Part shown: positions 49,507 through 58,593 of the stretch, piece by piece
Numbering within the stretch: the first letter of the stretch is position 1
How the letters are laid out: every line of letters begins with the position of its first letter
Translations under genes and position numbers: made by a program
Notes under the pieces: generated by a model
Told to the model about the DNA's origin: nothing
Database searches by the model: none
The model's input: only the letters and a program-made list of their open reading frames with translations
Assembly: GCF_037198285.1 (NCBI RefSeq)
Contig: NZ_CP147243.1
Span: 310,001 to 374,000 of the forward strand
From: Haladaptatus sp. DJG-WS-42
Lineage (GTDB): Archaea; Halobacteriota; Halobacteria; Halobacteriales; Halococcaceae
Direction: 5' to 3'
Length of the DNA: 64,000 bases

Positions 49507-52352
49507 TCCCAGAACGATTTGGTGCGGGCGTACTGGCGTTCTTGACCCAGAATATCGCGGTAAAACTCGTCTTCGTTTTCGCGCAACTTGCCGATGATAC
49601 GCGCGGCATTGTGCGGCCCGACGCCACGGGCGGCCAGCGCGATGATGGCCTGCTTGCCGTGGCTCTGGACGAGGCTGGCCGAGCGATAGGCCCGGCGCGT
49701 CATTTTCTCTTGGTCGTCGTCTTTCTCGCGGGCTTTGACCGCTGACACCACTTCGTCCGCCCACGGGTTGAGCGCGGCAATGCGACTCGACTCACAGAGC
49801 GGACACTGTGGCTGGTCGGGGATTCTGTGCACCTTTTGTGTGCGCTCCCAGTCCATGCAGTGCAGACAAAAGAGCAGCATCGTGTCGTTCTGAATGCGCT
49901 CACGGACGGTTTGGATGACGCTCGCATCAGCGTTTTCTGGGGCAAGGAGTTCCCGACCAGAGGAGCGACCGTCTACGCCAATCGCCGTCCGGCCGCCGAC
50001 GGTGACGAGTTCGAGGTCGCCCGACTGCATCCGCGTAAGCAGCTCGGCGGCTCGCGCCACGTCCAAATCCTCGTGGAGGATTTCGCGCACGGCTTCGTCG
50101 TAGACCGGCGTCTCGCTGAGCGCGGCGAGCAGGCGGGAGAGACCGAACTGGCGCTTGCTGTCGCCTTGCCAACTCTGGAGTGAGCCGAACTTCGCCGCGA
50201 CCTGTGCGAGTTTGAATTTGAGCGCATCTGCGTTCTTCAGGCTCAACTCAATGAGCGGCTGGAGGTGGGCTGGGTCGGTCGTTTCGAGCACTTCGACCAC
50301 CGTGCGCGCCGTCACGTCGCGGGGCACTTCGAGTTCGATGCGGTAGGGGTCGACGTCGAGGCCGACCGAGGAGCCGGTGCGCTGGCCAATGAGCGCCGAA
50401 AGCACGCGCCCGAGCGTTTCGTTCACCTTGTGGCCGAAACAGGCATTGACGACGAGCGTCCGACCCTGAAATTCGATGACGACGCGGTCGTTCGTCGGGA
50501 CGGGATGGCCTTGCTCTCGCTGACGGGCAATCGGTTTCACGGCTTTCTCGATGGTCCGTTGGTCTGCCGGATAGCGTTTTCCGAGGTCGCGCGCGACGGC
50601 CGTACGGTCGTCGTCGCCCTCCAATTGGCTGGCCGCGACTTCGCGCACCTCGCCGACCTCTTGGGCAACTTCGAAGGGAACCGGAATCTCGCTCCCCGTC
50701 CACGACGGTACTTCGCCCGAGGGGTCTTCGATTGGCGTCACCTGCACGCGCTGTTTTTCCTCGTCGATTTCGGTGATGCGCCACATCTCGCCGCGCTGGA
50801 TGAACACCTCGCCCGGCCCGGCGAAGTTCACGACAAAGCGTTCGTCTAAGGTGCCGACCTGCCGTCCGCTCGCCATATCGTACACCTCGAAGGTTTCCTC
50901 GTCGGGAATCATCGAGAGGTTCGCGTAGAAATACCGCCACGTTCCGCCGCCCTTAGAGAGCAGGTCTTTCTCCTCGTCCAGCCAGAGGATGCGGTTGTAC
51001 GAGAGTTCGTGGATGACGTCCTTGAACTGCTCCTCGGTGAGGTCGGCAAACGGGTAGGCGCGCGTCACGATTTCGTAGGCCTTGCGCCCCGAGATGTCGC
51101 CAAAGTCCATCACGACGCCCGCAATCTGGTTTGCGACGGTGTCGAGACTCCCGTGATGGATGTTTGTCTCTTCGACTTCGTTTACCCCGGCGCGGCGGGC
51201 GATGACCATGGCTTCGAACGTGTCGTCCGGGCGAGTCGTGATGATGGTTCCGTGGGAGGTTGCATCCCGGCGGTGACCCGCCCGCCCGACTCGCTGGAGC
51301 ATCCGCGAGACTTCGCGAGGGCTCGAATACTGGATGACGTGGTCCACCCGGCCCACGTCGATGCCGAGTTCCATCGAGGAGGTACAAAGCAGCGCATCGA
51401 GTTCACCGGCTTTGAACTGGTCTTCGACCTCAACGCGGGCGTCTCTGGAGAGCGAGCCGTGGTGGACGCCGATGTTCAAGTCGAGTTCGTTGAATCGTGA
51501 GCCGAGGGCTTCTGCGGTCTGGCGCGTGTTCACGAAGATGAGCGTCGATTCGTGAGCATCCACGAGGTCGCGGATAGCTCTAACGTGGCTTGCGATGTCG
51601 GCTTCAGTCATCAACCGCCCCGCGAGGGTGTCGTCTTCGTCCGTGATTTCTGGCTCGAACACGGTCAAATCGACGCGACTGCCCACGTCCACCTCGACGA
51701 TGGCACAGCCGCGGTCGCCGGTCAGGAACCGGCCGACTTCTCGCGGGTCGCCCACGGTTGCAGAGAGCCCAATGCGCTGGAACGACCCGGCAAGTTCGCG
51801 CAGGCGTTCTAACCCAATCGTCAACTGCGCGCCCCGCTTCGAGGCGGCGAGTTCGTGCACCTCGTCTACGACGACGTGCGAGACGTCTTCGAGGGCTTGG
51901 CGGAGTTTCTTCCCCGTGAGCATCGCTTGCAGCGTTTCCGGCGTCGTGACGAGCACGTCCGGCGGGTCGTTGGCCTGCTTGGTTCGCTGGTACTGCGTGG
52001 TGTCGCCGTGGCGCACGTCCACCGTCACGTCCAAGGTGTCACCCCACCAATCGAGGCGACTGCGCATGTCGCGGTTCAGCGCGCGAAGCGGGGTGATGTA
52101 CAGTGCCGAAATACCCGCGCGCTCCTCGGGCGGTTTGGCGACGATAGCGTCGAACACAGGCAGCATGGCCGTCTCCGTCTTGCCCGTCCCAGTCGGGGCG
52201 ATGACGAGTGCGTCGCGGCCGGAGGCGAGCGGCGGGATGGCGCGACGCTGGGGCGCGGTCGGCGTCGAAAATCCGCGCGCAGAAAGGGCCGTACGCACCG
52301 CCTCACCGAGCTGCGTAAACGCGTCCACACCCGCAACCTCGCCGTCTGACAT
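49503..52352 (-). CDS. lhr: Lhr-type superfamily 2 DNA helicase
   Basis: A 949-residue Lhr-core helicase that unwinds forked and RNA-DNA substrates in DNA repair. Motif I is LVIAPTGTGKTETAMLPVF, motif II VVVDEVHELAAS, motif III GLSATVGDP, motif V LLCTSSMELGIDVGRVD and motif VI MLQRVGRAGHRRD. The extended C-terminus continues with the winged-helix/Lhr-specific region (VVIEFQGRTLVVNACFGHKVN) and a cysteine cluster (FCLHC and CPLC) that may bind zinc. Start at MSDGEVAGVDAF (52352). It is the last gene of the rpa-rpap-phosphoesterase operon. Confidence 0.92.
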   Translation of the reverse strand: MSDGEVAGVDAFTQLGEAVRTALSARGFSTPTAPQRRAIPPLASGRDALVIAPTGTGKTETAMLPVFDAIVAKPPEERAGISALYITPLRALNRDMRSRLDWWGDTLDVTVDVRHGDTTQYQRTKQANDPPDVLVTTPETLQAMLTGKKLRQALEDVSHVVVDEVHELAASKRGAQLTIGLERLRELAGSFQRIGLSATVGDPREVGRFLTGDRGCAIVEVDVGSRVDLTVFEPEITDEDDTLAGRLMTEADIASHVRAIRDLVDAHESTLIFVNTRQTAEALGSRFNELDLNIGVHHGSLSRDARVEVEDQFKAGELDALLCTSSMELGIDVGRVDHVIQYSSPREVSRMLQRVGRAGHRRDATSHGTIITTRPDDTFEAMVIARRAGVNEVEETNIHHGSLDTVANQIAGVVMDFGDISGRKAYEIVTRAYPFADLTEEQFKDVIHELSYNRILWLDEEKDLLSKGGGTWRYFYANLSMIPDEETFEVYDMASGRQVGTLDERFVVNFAGPGEVFIQRGEMWRITEIDEEKQRVQVTPIEDPSGEVPSWTGSEIPVPFEVAQEVGEVREVAASQLEGDDDRTAVARDLGKRYPADQRTIEKAVKPIARQREQGHPVPTNDRVVIEFQGRTLVVNACFGHKVNETLGRVLSALIGQRTGSSVGLDVDPYRIELEVPRDVTARTVVEVLETTDPAHLQPLIELSLKNADALKFKLAQVAAKFGSLQSWQGDSKRQFGLSRLLAALSETPVYDEAVREILHEDLDVARAAELLTRMQSGDLELVTVGGRTAIGVDGRSSGRELLAPENADASVIQTVRERIQNDTMLLFCLHCMDWERTQKVHRIPDQPQCPLCESSRIAALNPWADEVVSAVKAREKDDDQEKMTRRAYRSASLVQSHGKQAIIALAARGVGPHNAARIIGKLRENEDEFYRDILGQERQYARTKSFWD

Positions 52353-52395
52353 TGTGGCTGGGTAACGCCCAGAGGAGGTTAAACCGCGCGGCCAG

Positions 52396-53139
52396 TCAGA
52401 TTCGGGTATACTCCCCGAGGCGCGTGCCGTTGAGGAGGTACGCCTCGCCGTCGCTGAGGCCGTCGGGCAAAAACGGCGACAGAAAGCCATCTTTCTGGGC
52501 GTTCACCCACGTCCCGCCAACGAGGTCGTTGAACGCGGGGAACACGATGAACGGCGCGCCGCCGTCGAACGAGCGCCCGTGAAACTCGGCGAACGGTTCC
52601 GGATTCACCGTCCCGCGAAGCCAGATTCGCTCGGTGCGCCCGCCGCCCACTTCGTCGGTGAGATTCACCTGCGGATGTTCGTGGGCGGTACAGAGAATGT
52701 CGGCTTCGAGTACGTCGGGTGAGGGCCACGTGTGGCCGTGAGCGAAGCCAACGTCACCAATGCGGATGCCGTGTGCGGGCGTCACCTCGATGCCCTCGAT
52801 GTGCTCTTCGATGTCGCCGTCGTGGTTCCCCTTCACGACAGTCACAGGACAAGAAAGGGCAGCAAGCAAGTCGTGTATCTCCGCGATTTCTTCCTCTGGG
52901 CCAGCGCCGATTGCGTTTCCGAAATCGCCCAGAATGATGACGCGGTCTGCGTTCGTTTCTGCTTTCAATCCGAGGAGTCGGTCGCGTCGCGCCGCCGCAT
53001 TGCTCGGGACGGACACCCCATCCCAGCGCAGAGCGACTTCCAGCCCGGCGTGGTAGTCAGCCACGACGAGCGCGCGACTCCTGGAAAGGTCGGCTATCGC
53101 CGCCGCCTCCCCGGGAATCGGTTCGACCGAACTCGCCAT
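52396..53139 (-). CDS. PdeM/Rpe-like metallophosphoesterase
   Basis: A 247-residue calcineurin-like phosphoesterase. Metal-binding motifs are LVVADYHAGLE (D-x-H), VIILGDFGNAIG, TVVKGNHDGD (GNHD), GDVGFAHGHTWPS (GxxH) and AHEHP. It resembles bacterial PdeM, associated with Lhr and ligase in DNA repair, and the phosphoesterase (rpe) of the Haloferax rpa operon. The ATG at 53139 overlaps the rpap stop (ATGA), so it is translated with the RPA genes. A nuclease or phosphodiesterase role in repair is inferred. Confidence 0.85.
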   Translation of the reverse strand: MASSVEPIPGEAAAIADLSRSRALVVADYHAGLEVALRWDGVSVPSNAAARRDRLLGLKAETNADRVIILGDFGNAIGAGPEEEIAEIHDLLAALSCPVTVVKGNHDGDIEEHIEGIEVTPAHGIRIGDVGFAHGHTWPSPDVLEADILCTAHEHPQVNLTDEVGGGRTERIWLRGTVNPEPFAEFHGRSFDGGAPFIVFPAFNDLVGGTWVNAQKDGFLSPFLPDGLSDGEAYLLNGTRLGEYTRI

Positions 53140-54632
53140 CAGATTGCCGTGAGCGTCGATTCGTCGGGCTCGTAGCACTGTCCGTCCATGAGCGCGTCCT
53201 GAATCGCATCCTCGACGGCCTCGACGGAGACGCCGTGGGTGTCGACCACGGCAGCGATGATGGCTTCGCGGTCTGCCCCGTCGCCGTCATCGAGGTCGCG
53301 CATCGCGTCCAAGACAGCGGCTTCTAAGTCCACATCACCCTCGGCATCGTCATCACTGTCTGCGTCGGCTTCTTCTGGTTCTGGCTCTGGGTCCGGTTCT
53401 GGTTCAGCCGCTTCTTCGACGTCTTCGGGTTCTGGAACCTCGATGCCTGCTTCGCCCGCCGGGCCGACCTCGGAGCCGGTCGAGAACTCGGTGCCGAACT
53501 CCTCTTCGACCTGTTGGCGCTCCTCGTCGTCCATCTCGTACATCTCGTCGAACTCGCCGGGTTCGAAGTCTTCGAGGTCTTCTTCTTCTTCGAAGTCACC
53601 GAGTTCGTCACTGTCGTCCGTGGGTTCTGCCTGTTGGGTCGCCTCGGCCGCGTCCACGGATTCGGCTTCGGAGGCGGTTTCGGTCGCGTCCTCTTCGGGC
53701 GCTTCGGTGTCGATTTCTGGTTCCGACTCAACGGTCTGTTCTTCGACTTCCGGTTCGCTGTCTTCGATGACCGGGTCGTCCGTTTCAACCGGTTCTTCTG
53801 GGTCTGCTTCGACTGGCTCAGGCTCCGCTTCGTCGGCATCGAGGTCGGCTTCGACCTCGGCTTCGACGGATTCGATACCCTCGTCGGCTGCGTCGGTCAC
53901 GGTTTCGACGGCGTCGAAGGAAGCAACCCGGGTTGGCCTCTCGGGGCCAGCCATCGACGGCGCTGCCTCGAACGACGGCACCGAGTCGCGGTCGCCCGTG
54001 ACCACGGAGAGCGCCTGCGTCGCGAGCGACTCCATCGCCGCGAGATACGCAGGTGTCGTGCCGTAGTGATCGATTGCCTTCGGGATACCGGCGGCGAGGC
54101 TTTCTGAGACGCCCTGAGCCGCGAGTTGGGCGTAGAGGTCGTCGCCGCGAGCGTCGAGCGCGTGTGCACCTGCGAACGTCGAAATCCGTTCTAAGGTGCG
54201 CTCTGCGGTCGTGACCGTCCACCGCTCACGGGTCTCGGCATCGACTTCGCTGATGCTCTCTGGGCGGATGGAGGTGTACACGCGGTCAGAATCCGCTGGC
54301 TCGAACGTGCGCGCCTTGCCCGTCACCGCGACGAACGTCGGCACTGAGGCGTTTTCTAAGAACGTGAGCGCCTCCGGCTGGTACTGGCCCGCGTAGACGA
54401 CGAACGCGCCGGTCGGGTCGACGATGCGGGCGCGAAGCTGGTCTTCGTTCACCGTATCGACTTCCGTGAGGACGCCCACGGCGAACATCCGATTGACACG
54501 CGCGCCGGTTGGCGTGACGACGTAGTTCGGGGCGCGCTCTTCGTCGGATTCCGAGTAGGACATCGACGCGGCGTCGAACTCCGCGGCGAACAGGCGGTGG
54601 GCGACTTCGCGGCCCACAGGCGTTGCGCTCAT
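53139..54632 (-). CDS. rpap1: RPA-associated protein RPAP (COG3390-type)
   Basis: A 497-residue partner of RPA found only in euryarchaea. Residues 1-150 hold an OB-fold region (GREVAHRLFAAEFDAASM, TGARVNRMFAVGVLTEVD, GAFVVYAGQYQPEAL), residues 150-220 an alpha-helical part, residues 235-440 an extremely acidic Glu/Asp/Pro-rich tail region, and the end (LEAAVLDAMRDLDDGDGADR onward) a winged-helix-like domain. The long acidic region fits the RPAP1 rather than RPAP3 type as I recall; the number is tentative. It overlaps rpa by ATGA and acts with it on single-stranded DNA. Confidence 0.8.
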   Translation of the reverse strand: MSATPVGREVAHRLFAAEFDAASMSYSESDEERAPNYVVTPTGARVNRMFAVGVLTEVDTVNEDQLRARIVDPTGAFVVYAGQYQPEALTFLENASVPTFVAVTGKARTFEPADSDRVYTSIRPESISEVDAETRERWTVTTAERTLERISTFAGAHALDARGDDLYAQLAAQGVSESLAAGIPKAIDHYGTTPAYLAAMESLATQALSVVTGDRDSVPSFEAAPSMAGPERPTRVASFDAVETVTDAADEGIESVEAEVEADLDADEAEPEPVEADPEEPVETDDPVIEDSEPEVEEQTVESEPEIDTEAPEEDATETASEAESVDAAEATQQAEPTDDSDELGDFEEEEDLEDFEPGEFDEMYEMDDEERQQVEEEFGTEFSTGSEVGPAGEAGIEVPEPEDVEEAAEPEPDPEPEPEEADADSDDDAEGDVDLEAAVLDAMRDLDDGDGADREAIIAAVVDTHGVSVEAVEDAIQDALMDGQCYEPDESTLTAI

Positions 54633-55897
54633 GCGTCCACCCCCGAGAGCACGGCCGTCGCACGCGCGGCCGGGTCGTCGTCGGATTTCCGGAAGGACGT
54701 GGCATCGAGATTCGCGCCGTAGTCATCGACGCTCAGACTGCCGCGGACGACGAACTCGCTGCCCACGACGTTCTCGCGGATGCTGTCTGCAACGACCTCT
54801 TGGTCCATCGCCTCGCGGGCGGCGGAGAGGGCGTCTTCGAGCGACCCGCCGTACACCTGCTCGGTCAGGTCGCGGTCTAAGATGACGGTGAGTGCGCCGG
54901 TGCCGTCATCGAGAATCGCCTTCACGCGCAGGTCGTCGTAGCCGTCTACCTGCCCGTGGGAGCGACACTGGCCTTTCTGGGTCACGCGATTGCACTCCGG
55001 ACAGCGCTGGATGAGGCCGGAGCCGTCGCGCACCGAAAGCAGGTTACCAACAATTTCCACGTCGAACAGTCCGCCCATGGAGACGGCCTCGTCGATGCGT
55101 TTTCGCGGCGCATCGTCGCTCACTTCGAGGTCAGCGTCGAGTGCTTCGACCGCCGAGAACTCGGAGATGTTGACCGAGGGAATCCCACGGAATTCGCGGA
55201 CGTACGCGCCGGTAACGCGAACGGACGCGCCTGCTTCGAGTTCTGCGTGTGGGTTCCAGTCGGTGAACGGCAGGCGGCCGGAGTCGTCTGCGAGCACACC
55301 CGAGAGGATGGTCGTCTCGCCGTCGCGGCCGCTGATGGTTTTCTCCTCCACTTCGCTGACCACGGCATCGACGTTGACGCCGCGATCGCCGGGTTTGAGT
55401 TCGGTGAGCGGCTTGTCGCCGCCCACTGAGAACGGAACCTCGATTTCCTCGGCTGGATCAACCGAGGAACTGTCTCCGAGGTTGAGTTCGGGATTCCCCT
55501 CCCACTCGCGGACACCGGCGTTCGTGACGGTGACCGTGTCACCGGCAGCGAGGCCGAAGTCGTGCCAGTCGGTGTAGGAAATTTTCCCCGTCTCGTCTGC
55601 GAGTTCTCCCTCGTGGATGAGGTGGTCTTCGTTCTGGTAGCGAATCGAGCGTTTGCCGACGGTGAGGACTTTCGCCGTCACCGTGACGTTCGAACTATCC
55701 GTGCCGATGTCCGCGATGGAGACGGTTTCTGGGGTGGGTGCACCTCCGCCACCGCCGCCGTACTTTCGGCGGACACTCTGTTTTGCTTCCTCCAGTGGAA
55801 CGCTGTACTGGACGAGGTTTTCTAAGTCGCGTTTGACCTCCGCTTTGTCTGCGCCGAGAGCGGAGGCAAGCTCCTCGGCGGTGTCGTCGAGACTCAT
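54629..55897 (-). CDS. rpa1: replication protein A, single-stranded DNA-binding protein
   Basis: A 422-residue RPA with about three OB folds: SNVTVTAKVLTVGKRSIRYQ (residues 65-155), VNVDAVVSEVEEKTISGRDG (about 170-270) and FDVEIVGNLLSVRDGSGLIQ (about 280-420). The last contains the zinc finger CPECNRVTQKGQCRSHG. It begins MSLDDTAEELASALGADKA, an alpha-helical N-terminus. It protects single-stranded DNA in replication and repair. The zinc finger and three OB folds suggest RPA1 rather than RPA3; the numbering is tentative. Together with rpap, phosphoesterase and lhr it forms one operon. Confidence 0.88.
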   Translation of the reverse strand: MSLDDTAEELASALGADKAEVKRDLENLVQYSVPLEEAKQSVRRKYGGGGGGAPTPETVSIADIGTDSSNVTVTAKVLTVGKRSIRYQNEDHLIHEGELADETGKISYTDWHDFGLAAGDTVTVTNAGVREWEGNPELNLGDSSSVDPAEEIEVPFSVGGDKPLTELKPGDRGVNVDAVVSEVEEKTISGRDGETTILSGVLADDSGRLPFTDWNPHAELEAGASVRVTGAYVREFRGIPSVNISEFSAVEALDADLEVSDDAPRKRIDEAVSMGGLFDVEIVGNLLSVRDGSGLIQRCPECNRVTQKGQCRSHGQVDGYDDLRVKAILDDGTGALTVILDRDLTEQVYGGSLEDALSAAREAMDQEVVADSIRENVVGSEFVVRGSLSVDDYGANLDATSFRKSDDDPAARATAVLSGVDA

Positions 55898-55918
55898 CAC
55901 CGAACCTTCGTGCGGATT

Positions 55919-55929
55919 CCATAAAAAGC
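55919..55929 (-). promoter_or_regulatory. promoter of the rpa operon
   Basis: On the minus strand CGCTTTTTATG (55919-55929) lies 22-32 bases before the rpa ATG at 55897, a typical TATA box for a leaderless transcript. The opposite strand of the same 90-base spacer must hold the arfC promoter; CCGAAAGCTGTTTTC (55952-55966) is a weak candidate. Confidence 0.5.
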
Positions 55930-55987
55930 GTTCGTGGGAACCCCCCGTACCGAAAGCTGTTTTCACGCCGCTGACCTATCATCTTCC

Positions 55988-56659
55988 ATGCGCGTCGTCG
56001 TCAATGCTGCCATGAGCGTGGATGGGAAGCTCTCGCACCGCGGCCGAAAGCAGGTGGTCATCAGCGGCGACGCCGATTTTGACCGCGTGGACGCCATCCG
56101 CGCCGAAAACGACGCCGTGATGGTCGGGGCGGGAACCGTCGTCGCAGACGACCCTAGTCTGACCGTCGATGACGAAACTCGCCGGGCAGCACGCAAAGCC
56201 CGTGGCGTTCCCGAAAATCCAGCGCGTGTCATCGCGGACTCCCACGCCCGCTGTCCGCGAGATGCCCAGATTTTCGACGAGCGCGCCCATACCTACCTGC
56301 TCGTGAGCGAAGCAGCCCACCCCGCGCGCATCAGCAAACTCGAACGTGAAGGCGTCACCATCATCACCGCGGGCGAAGAGCGCGTGAACCTGACAAGCGC
56401 CTTCGACGCCCTCGCAGACCACGGCATCGAGTCGATAATGGTCGAAGGCGGCGGCGAACTCATCTTCTCGCTGTTTGAAGAAGGCCTCGTTGACGAACTC
56501 ACCGTGTACATCGGCTCCATGATTATCGGCGGTCGAGACGCCCCGACGCTCGCAGACGGGGAGGGCTTCGTCGCGGGGTTCCCGCGGCTCGAGTTGGCGG
56601 ACGTACAGCGCGTGGACGACGGCGTCGTGTTGAGCTACGCCCCGGAAAACACTCAGTAA
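55988..56659 (+). CDS. arfC: 2,5-diamino-6-ribosylamino-pyrimidinone 5'-phosphate reductase
   Basis: A 223-residue archaeal/fungal-type riboflavin reductase (ArfC/RIB7) that reduces the ribose of the diaminopyrimidine intermediate with NADPH. Motifs are RVVVNAAMSVDGKLSHRG at the start, NDAVMVGAGTVVADDPSLTV (NADPH-binding), SIMVEGGGELIFSLFEEGLVDEL and IGGRDAPTLADGEGF. The start at 55988 removes an unlikely N-terminal extension. It shares a short divergent spacer with the rpa operon. Together with GTP cyclohydrolase III in this window it belongs to the archaeal riboflavin route. Confidence 0.92.
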   Translation: MRVVVNAAMSVDGKLSHRGRKQVVISGDADFDRVDAIRAENDAVMVGAGTVVADDPSLTVDDETRRAARKARGVPENPARVIADSHARCPRDAQIFDERAHTYLLVSEAAHPARISKLEREGVTIITAGEERVNLTSAFDALADHGIESIMVEGGGELIFSLFEEGLVDELTVYIGSMIIGGRDAPTLADGEGFVAGFPRLELADVQRVDDGVVLSYAPENTQ

Positions 56660-56698
56660 TACCACCTATTTATATTACGTGCTCGTCGAGAGACGTGT

Positions 56699-58048
56699 AT
56701 GACCTTCACAGCTCTCAGAAGTGGCGGCACCAAGCTGTATGCGAAGATGGGGCCCTCGTGGCTCGCCGGCGCTATCGCGGCGGGGCCGGCGACGATGGCA
56801 TCGCTGCTCACCGCTGGCACCTCTTTCGGATTTACCCTCCTCTGGGTCGTTGTGCTCTCTGCGGTGCTCGGAACGCTCGCCCAGTACCTCGCGATGCAAC
56901 TCGGTCTGCGCACCGAGGCTGGCCTCATCGCGGTCGTCGAACGACACCTCGGCAACGGGTGGGCGTGGTTGCTCGTCGCCGATGCCGTTCTCGCCGCAGG
57001 ACTCGCCCAACTCGTCATCATGAAGGGTGTCGCCGACATCAGCGCGACCATCACGGGTATCGACGCCCGCATCTGGGGTGTCACATGGGCGCTCGTCCTC
57101 GCGTTCGGCCTCGCGGGCGGGGGCTACCGCGTGGCGGAGCTCGGAGCAAAACTCCTCGTTTCGGCGGTCGTCCTCGCCTTTGTCACGTCGCTGTTCGTCG
57201 TCCCAATCGACGCCGGTGCCGCGATAGCTGGCCTCATCCCGACGATGCCCACGGGTCTGTCGAGCGCGCTCGTCGTCGCCGGCATCCTCGGCGGTGCGGT
57301 ACACATCACGCTCATCACGATGCACTCCTACACCATGCGCGCCCGCGGCTGGACCCGCGAAGATACGAACATCGCCACCACCGACGTCGTGGCGTCGATG
57401 TTCGTCGCCTTTGGCGTCTACAGCCTCGCCATCTTCCTTGTCGCCGCGAGCGTCCTCAACGGAGCCATCTCTCCTGACGGACTCACCCACGTCTCCGCCT
57501 CGCAGGCGCTCGGCCCGCTCGTCGGGGCGAACGCGAAGTGGCTCTTCTTGCTCGGACTGTGGGGTGCGGCCGTCTCCACGCTCGGCGGCAACACCGTCGT
57601 TCCGCCATTCTTACTGGCGGACAAACTCGGTTGGGGAACCACGGTCGAAGACACGCGGTATCGAGCACTCCTGGTCTCCTTCGCGCTTGTCTCTGCGGTG
57701 GGTCCCTTCGTCGGCGGGTCGTTCTTCCCGTTGCTCGTGCTCGTACTGGCGTTCGGTCTCGTCGGCACACCCTTCGCGATCGCCGTCGTCCTCGCGCTGC
57801 TGAACGACCGAGAAGCCGTCGGCGATACCGCCTCTCGATGGATGAACCTCGGGGGCGTTGCGCTCATCGCAATCACCATGGTCACGGCCGGGTCGTTCGT
57901 CCGTGGACACCTCTCCACGCCGACCGCCCCGCTGAGCGCCTTCGTTCTCGCTTTTGCCATCGTGCTCGGTGTAGCCACGCTGGCAGTGCTCACGATGGCG
58001 GCTCGAACGGCGCTGAGCGGGACGTCCCAGCCGTCCACCACACAGTAA
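56699..58048 (+). CDS. divergent Nramp-family transporter
   Basis: A 449-residue membrane protein with about 11 helices and the Nramp layout. The TM1 motif, usually DPGN, reads GPAT (residues 29-32 in GPSWLAGAIAAGPATMASLL), so both metal-ligand Asp and Asn are missing. In TM6 the MPH motif is replaced (GGAVHITLITMHSYTMRARG), losing the metal-binding Met. Divalent iron or manganese transport is therefore unlikely; magnesium or another substrate is possible. It overlaps the following P-loop gene by one base (TAATG). A TATTTATATTA tract ahead of the start (56666-56676) may be the promoter. Confidence 0.83.
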   Translation: MTFTALRSGGTKLYAKMGPSWLAGAIAAGPATMASLLTAGTSFGFTLLWVVVLSAVLGTLAQYLAMQLGLRTEAGLIAVVERHLGNGWAWLLVADAVLAAGLAQLVIMKGVADISATITGIDARIWGVTWALVLAFGLAGGGYRVAELGAKLLVSAVVLAFVTSLFVVPIDAGAAIAGLIPTMPTGLSSALVVAGILGGAVHITLITMHSYTMRARGWTREDTNIATTDVVASMFVAFGVYSLAIFLVAASVLNGAISPDGLTHVSASQALGPLVGANAKWLFLLGLWGAAVSTLGGNTVVPPFLLADKLGWGTTVEDTRYRALLVSFALVSAVGPFVGGSFFPLLVLVLAFGLVGTPFAIAVVLALLNDREAVGDTASRWMNLGGVALIAITMVTAGSFVRGHLSTPTAPLSAFVLAFAIVLGVATLAVLTMAARTALSGTSQPSTTQ

Positions 58049-58593
58049 TGACCGGTGAATCCCCACTCTCTGGTCGCGTGCTCATCACCGGTGCGTCGAA
58101 CGTCGGGAAGACGAAACGCACCGCCTGGGCGCTCAGCGACTGGATTGCAGACCACGGTCCAACGGGCGTCGTGGCTCTCGATTTCGCCCCAGAAATTGAA
58201 CGCGACGGGAAGTTGCTCGGAGGGCGACTCACCCGCTTTCTCGACATTCCAGACAGCGTCTGGTACGGAGCCATCGAGGCACACGCCCCGCGGGCAACCG
58301 CCACAACGCCGGCAGCTGCAGAGCGACTGGCCACGGAAAACGCGAGCAGAGCCACCGCGCTCCTCGAAACCGCGCCGACACCGACCGCCGCATTCGTAAA
58401 CGACGCAACGATTCCGTTTCAGGCGGCCGAAAGCGACGTCTCCCAACTGTTCGAGTGGCTCAAATCGGCCTCCGTGGTGGTTCTCAACGCGTTCGAAAGC
58501 GACGAACTCGGCCGTGACGACGCGATTTCGCGGCGGGAAAAACAGGTGCTTGAACGACTGCGCGACTGGGCCGAAAGCGAAGTGCGCCTCTAG
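58048..58593 (+). CDS. P-loop NTPase of unknown function
   Basis: A 181-residue protein starting MTGESPLSGRVLITGASNVG. The P-loop is GASNVGKTKRT, with GVVALDFAPEIERDG as a candidate Walker B strand and VVVLNAFESDELGRDD as a later strand. No GTPase motifs (NKxD) are visible. The start overlaps the Nramp stop (TAATG), so the two proteins are probably made together and may work as a transporter and its regulator or chaperone. It ends convergent with, and overlapping by four bases, the small DUF gene at 58590. Confidence 0.7.
   Translation: MTGESPLSGRVLITGASNVGKTKRTAWALSDWIADHGPTGVVALDFAPEIERDGKLLGGRLTRFLDIPDSVWYGAIEAHAPRATATTPAAAERLATENASRATALLETAPTPTAAFVNDATIPFQAAESDVSQLFEWLKSASVVVLNAFESDELGRDDAISRREKQVLERLRDWAESEVRL

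Noticed and set aside
53239-54066. Long serine-rich plus-strand frame opposite rpap1
   Set aside because: It is the antisense of the Glu/Asp-rich region of RPAP (GAx/GAx codons read as TCx), and has no family-like sequence or promoter.
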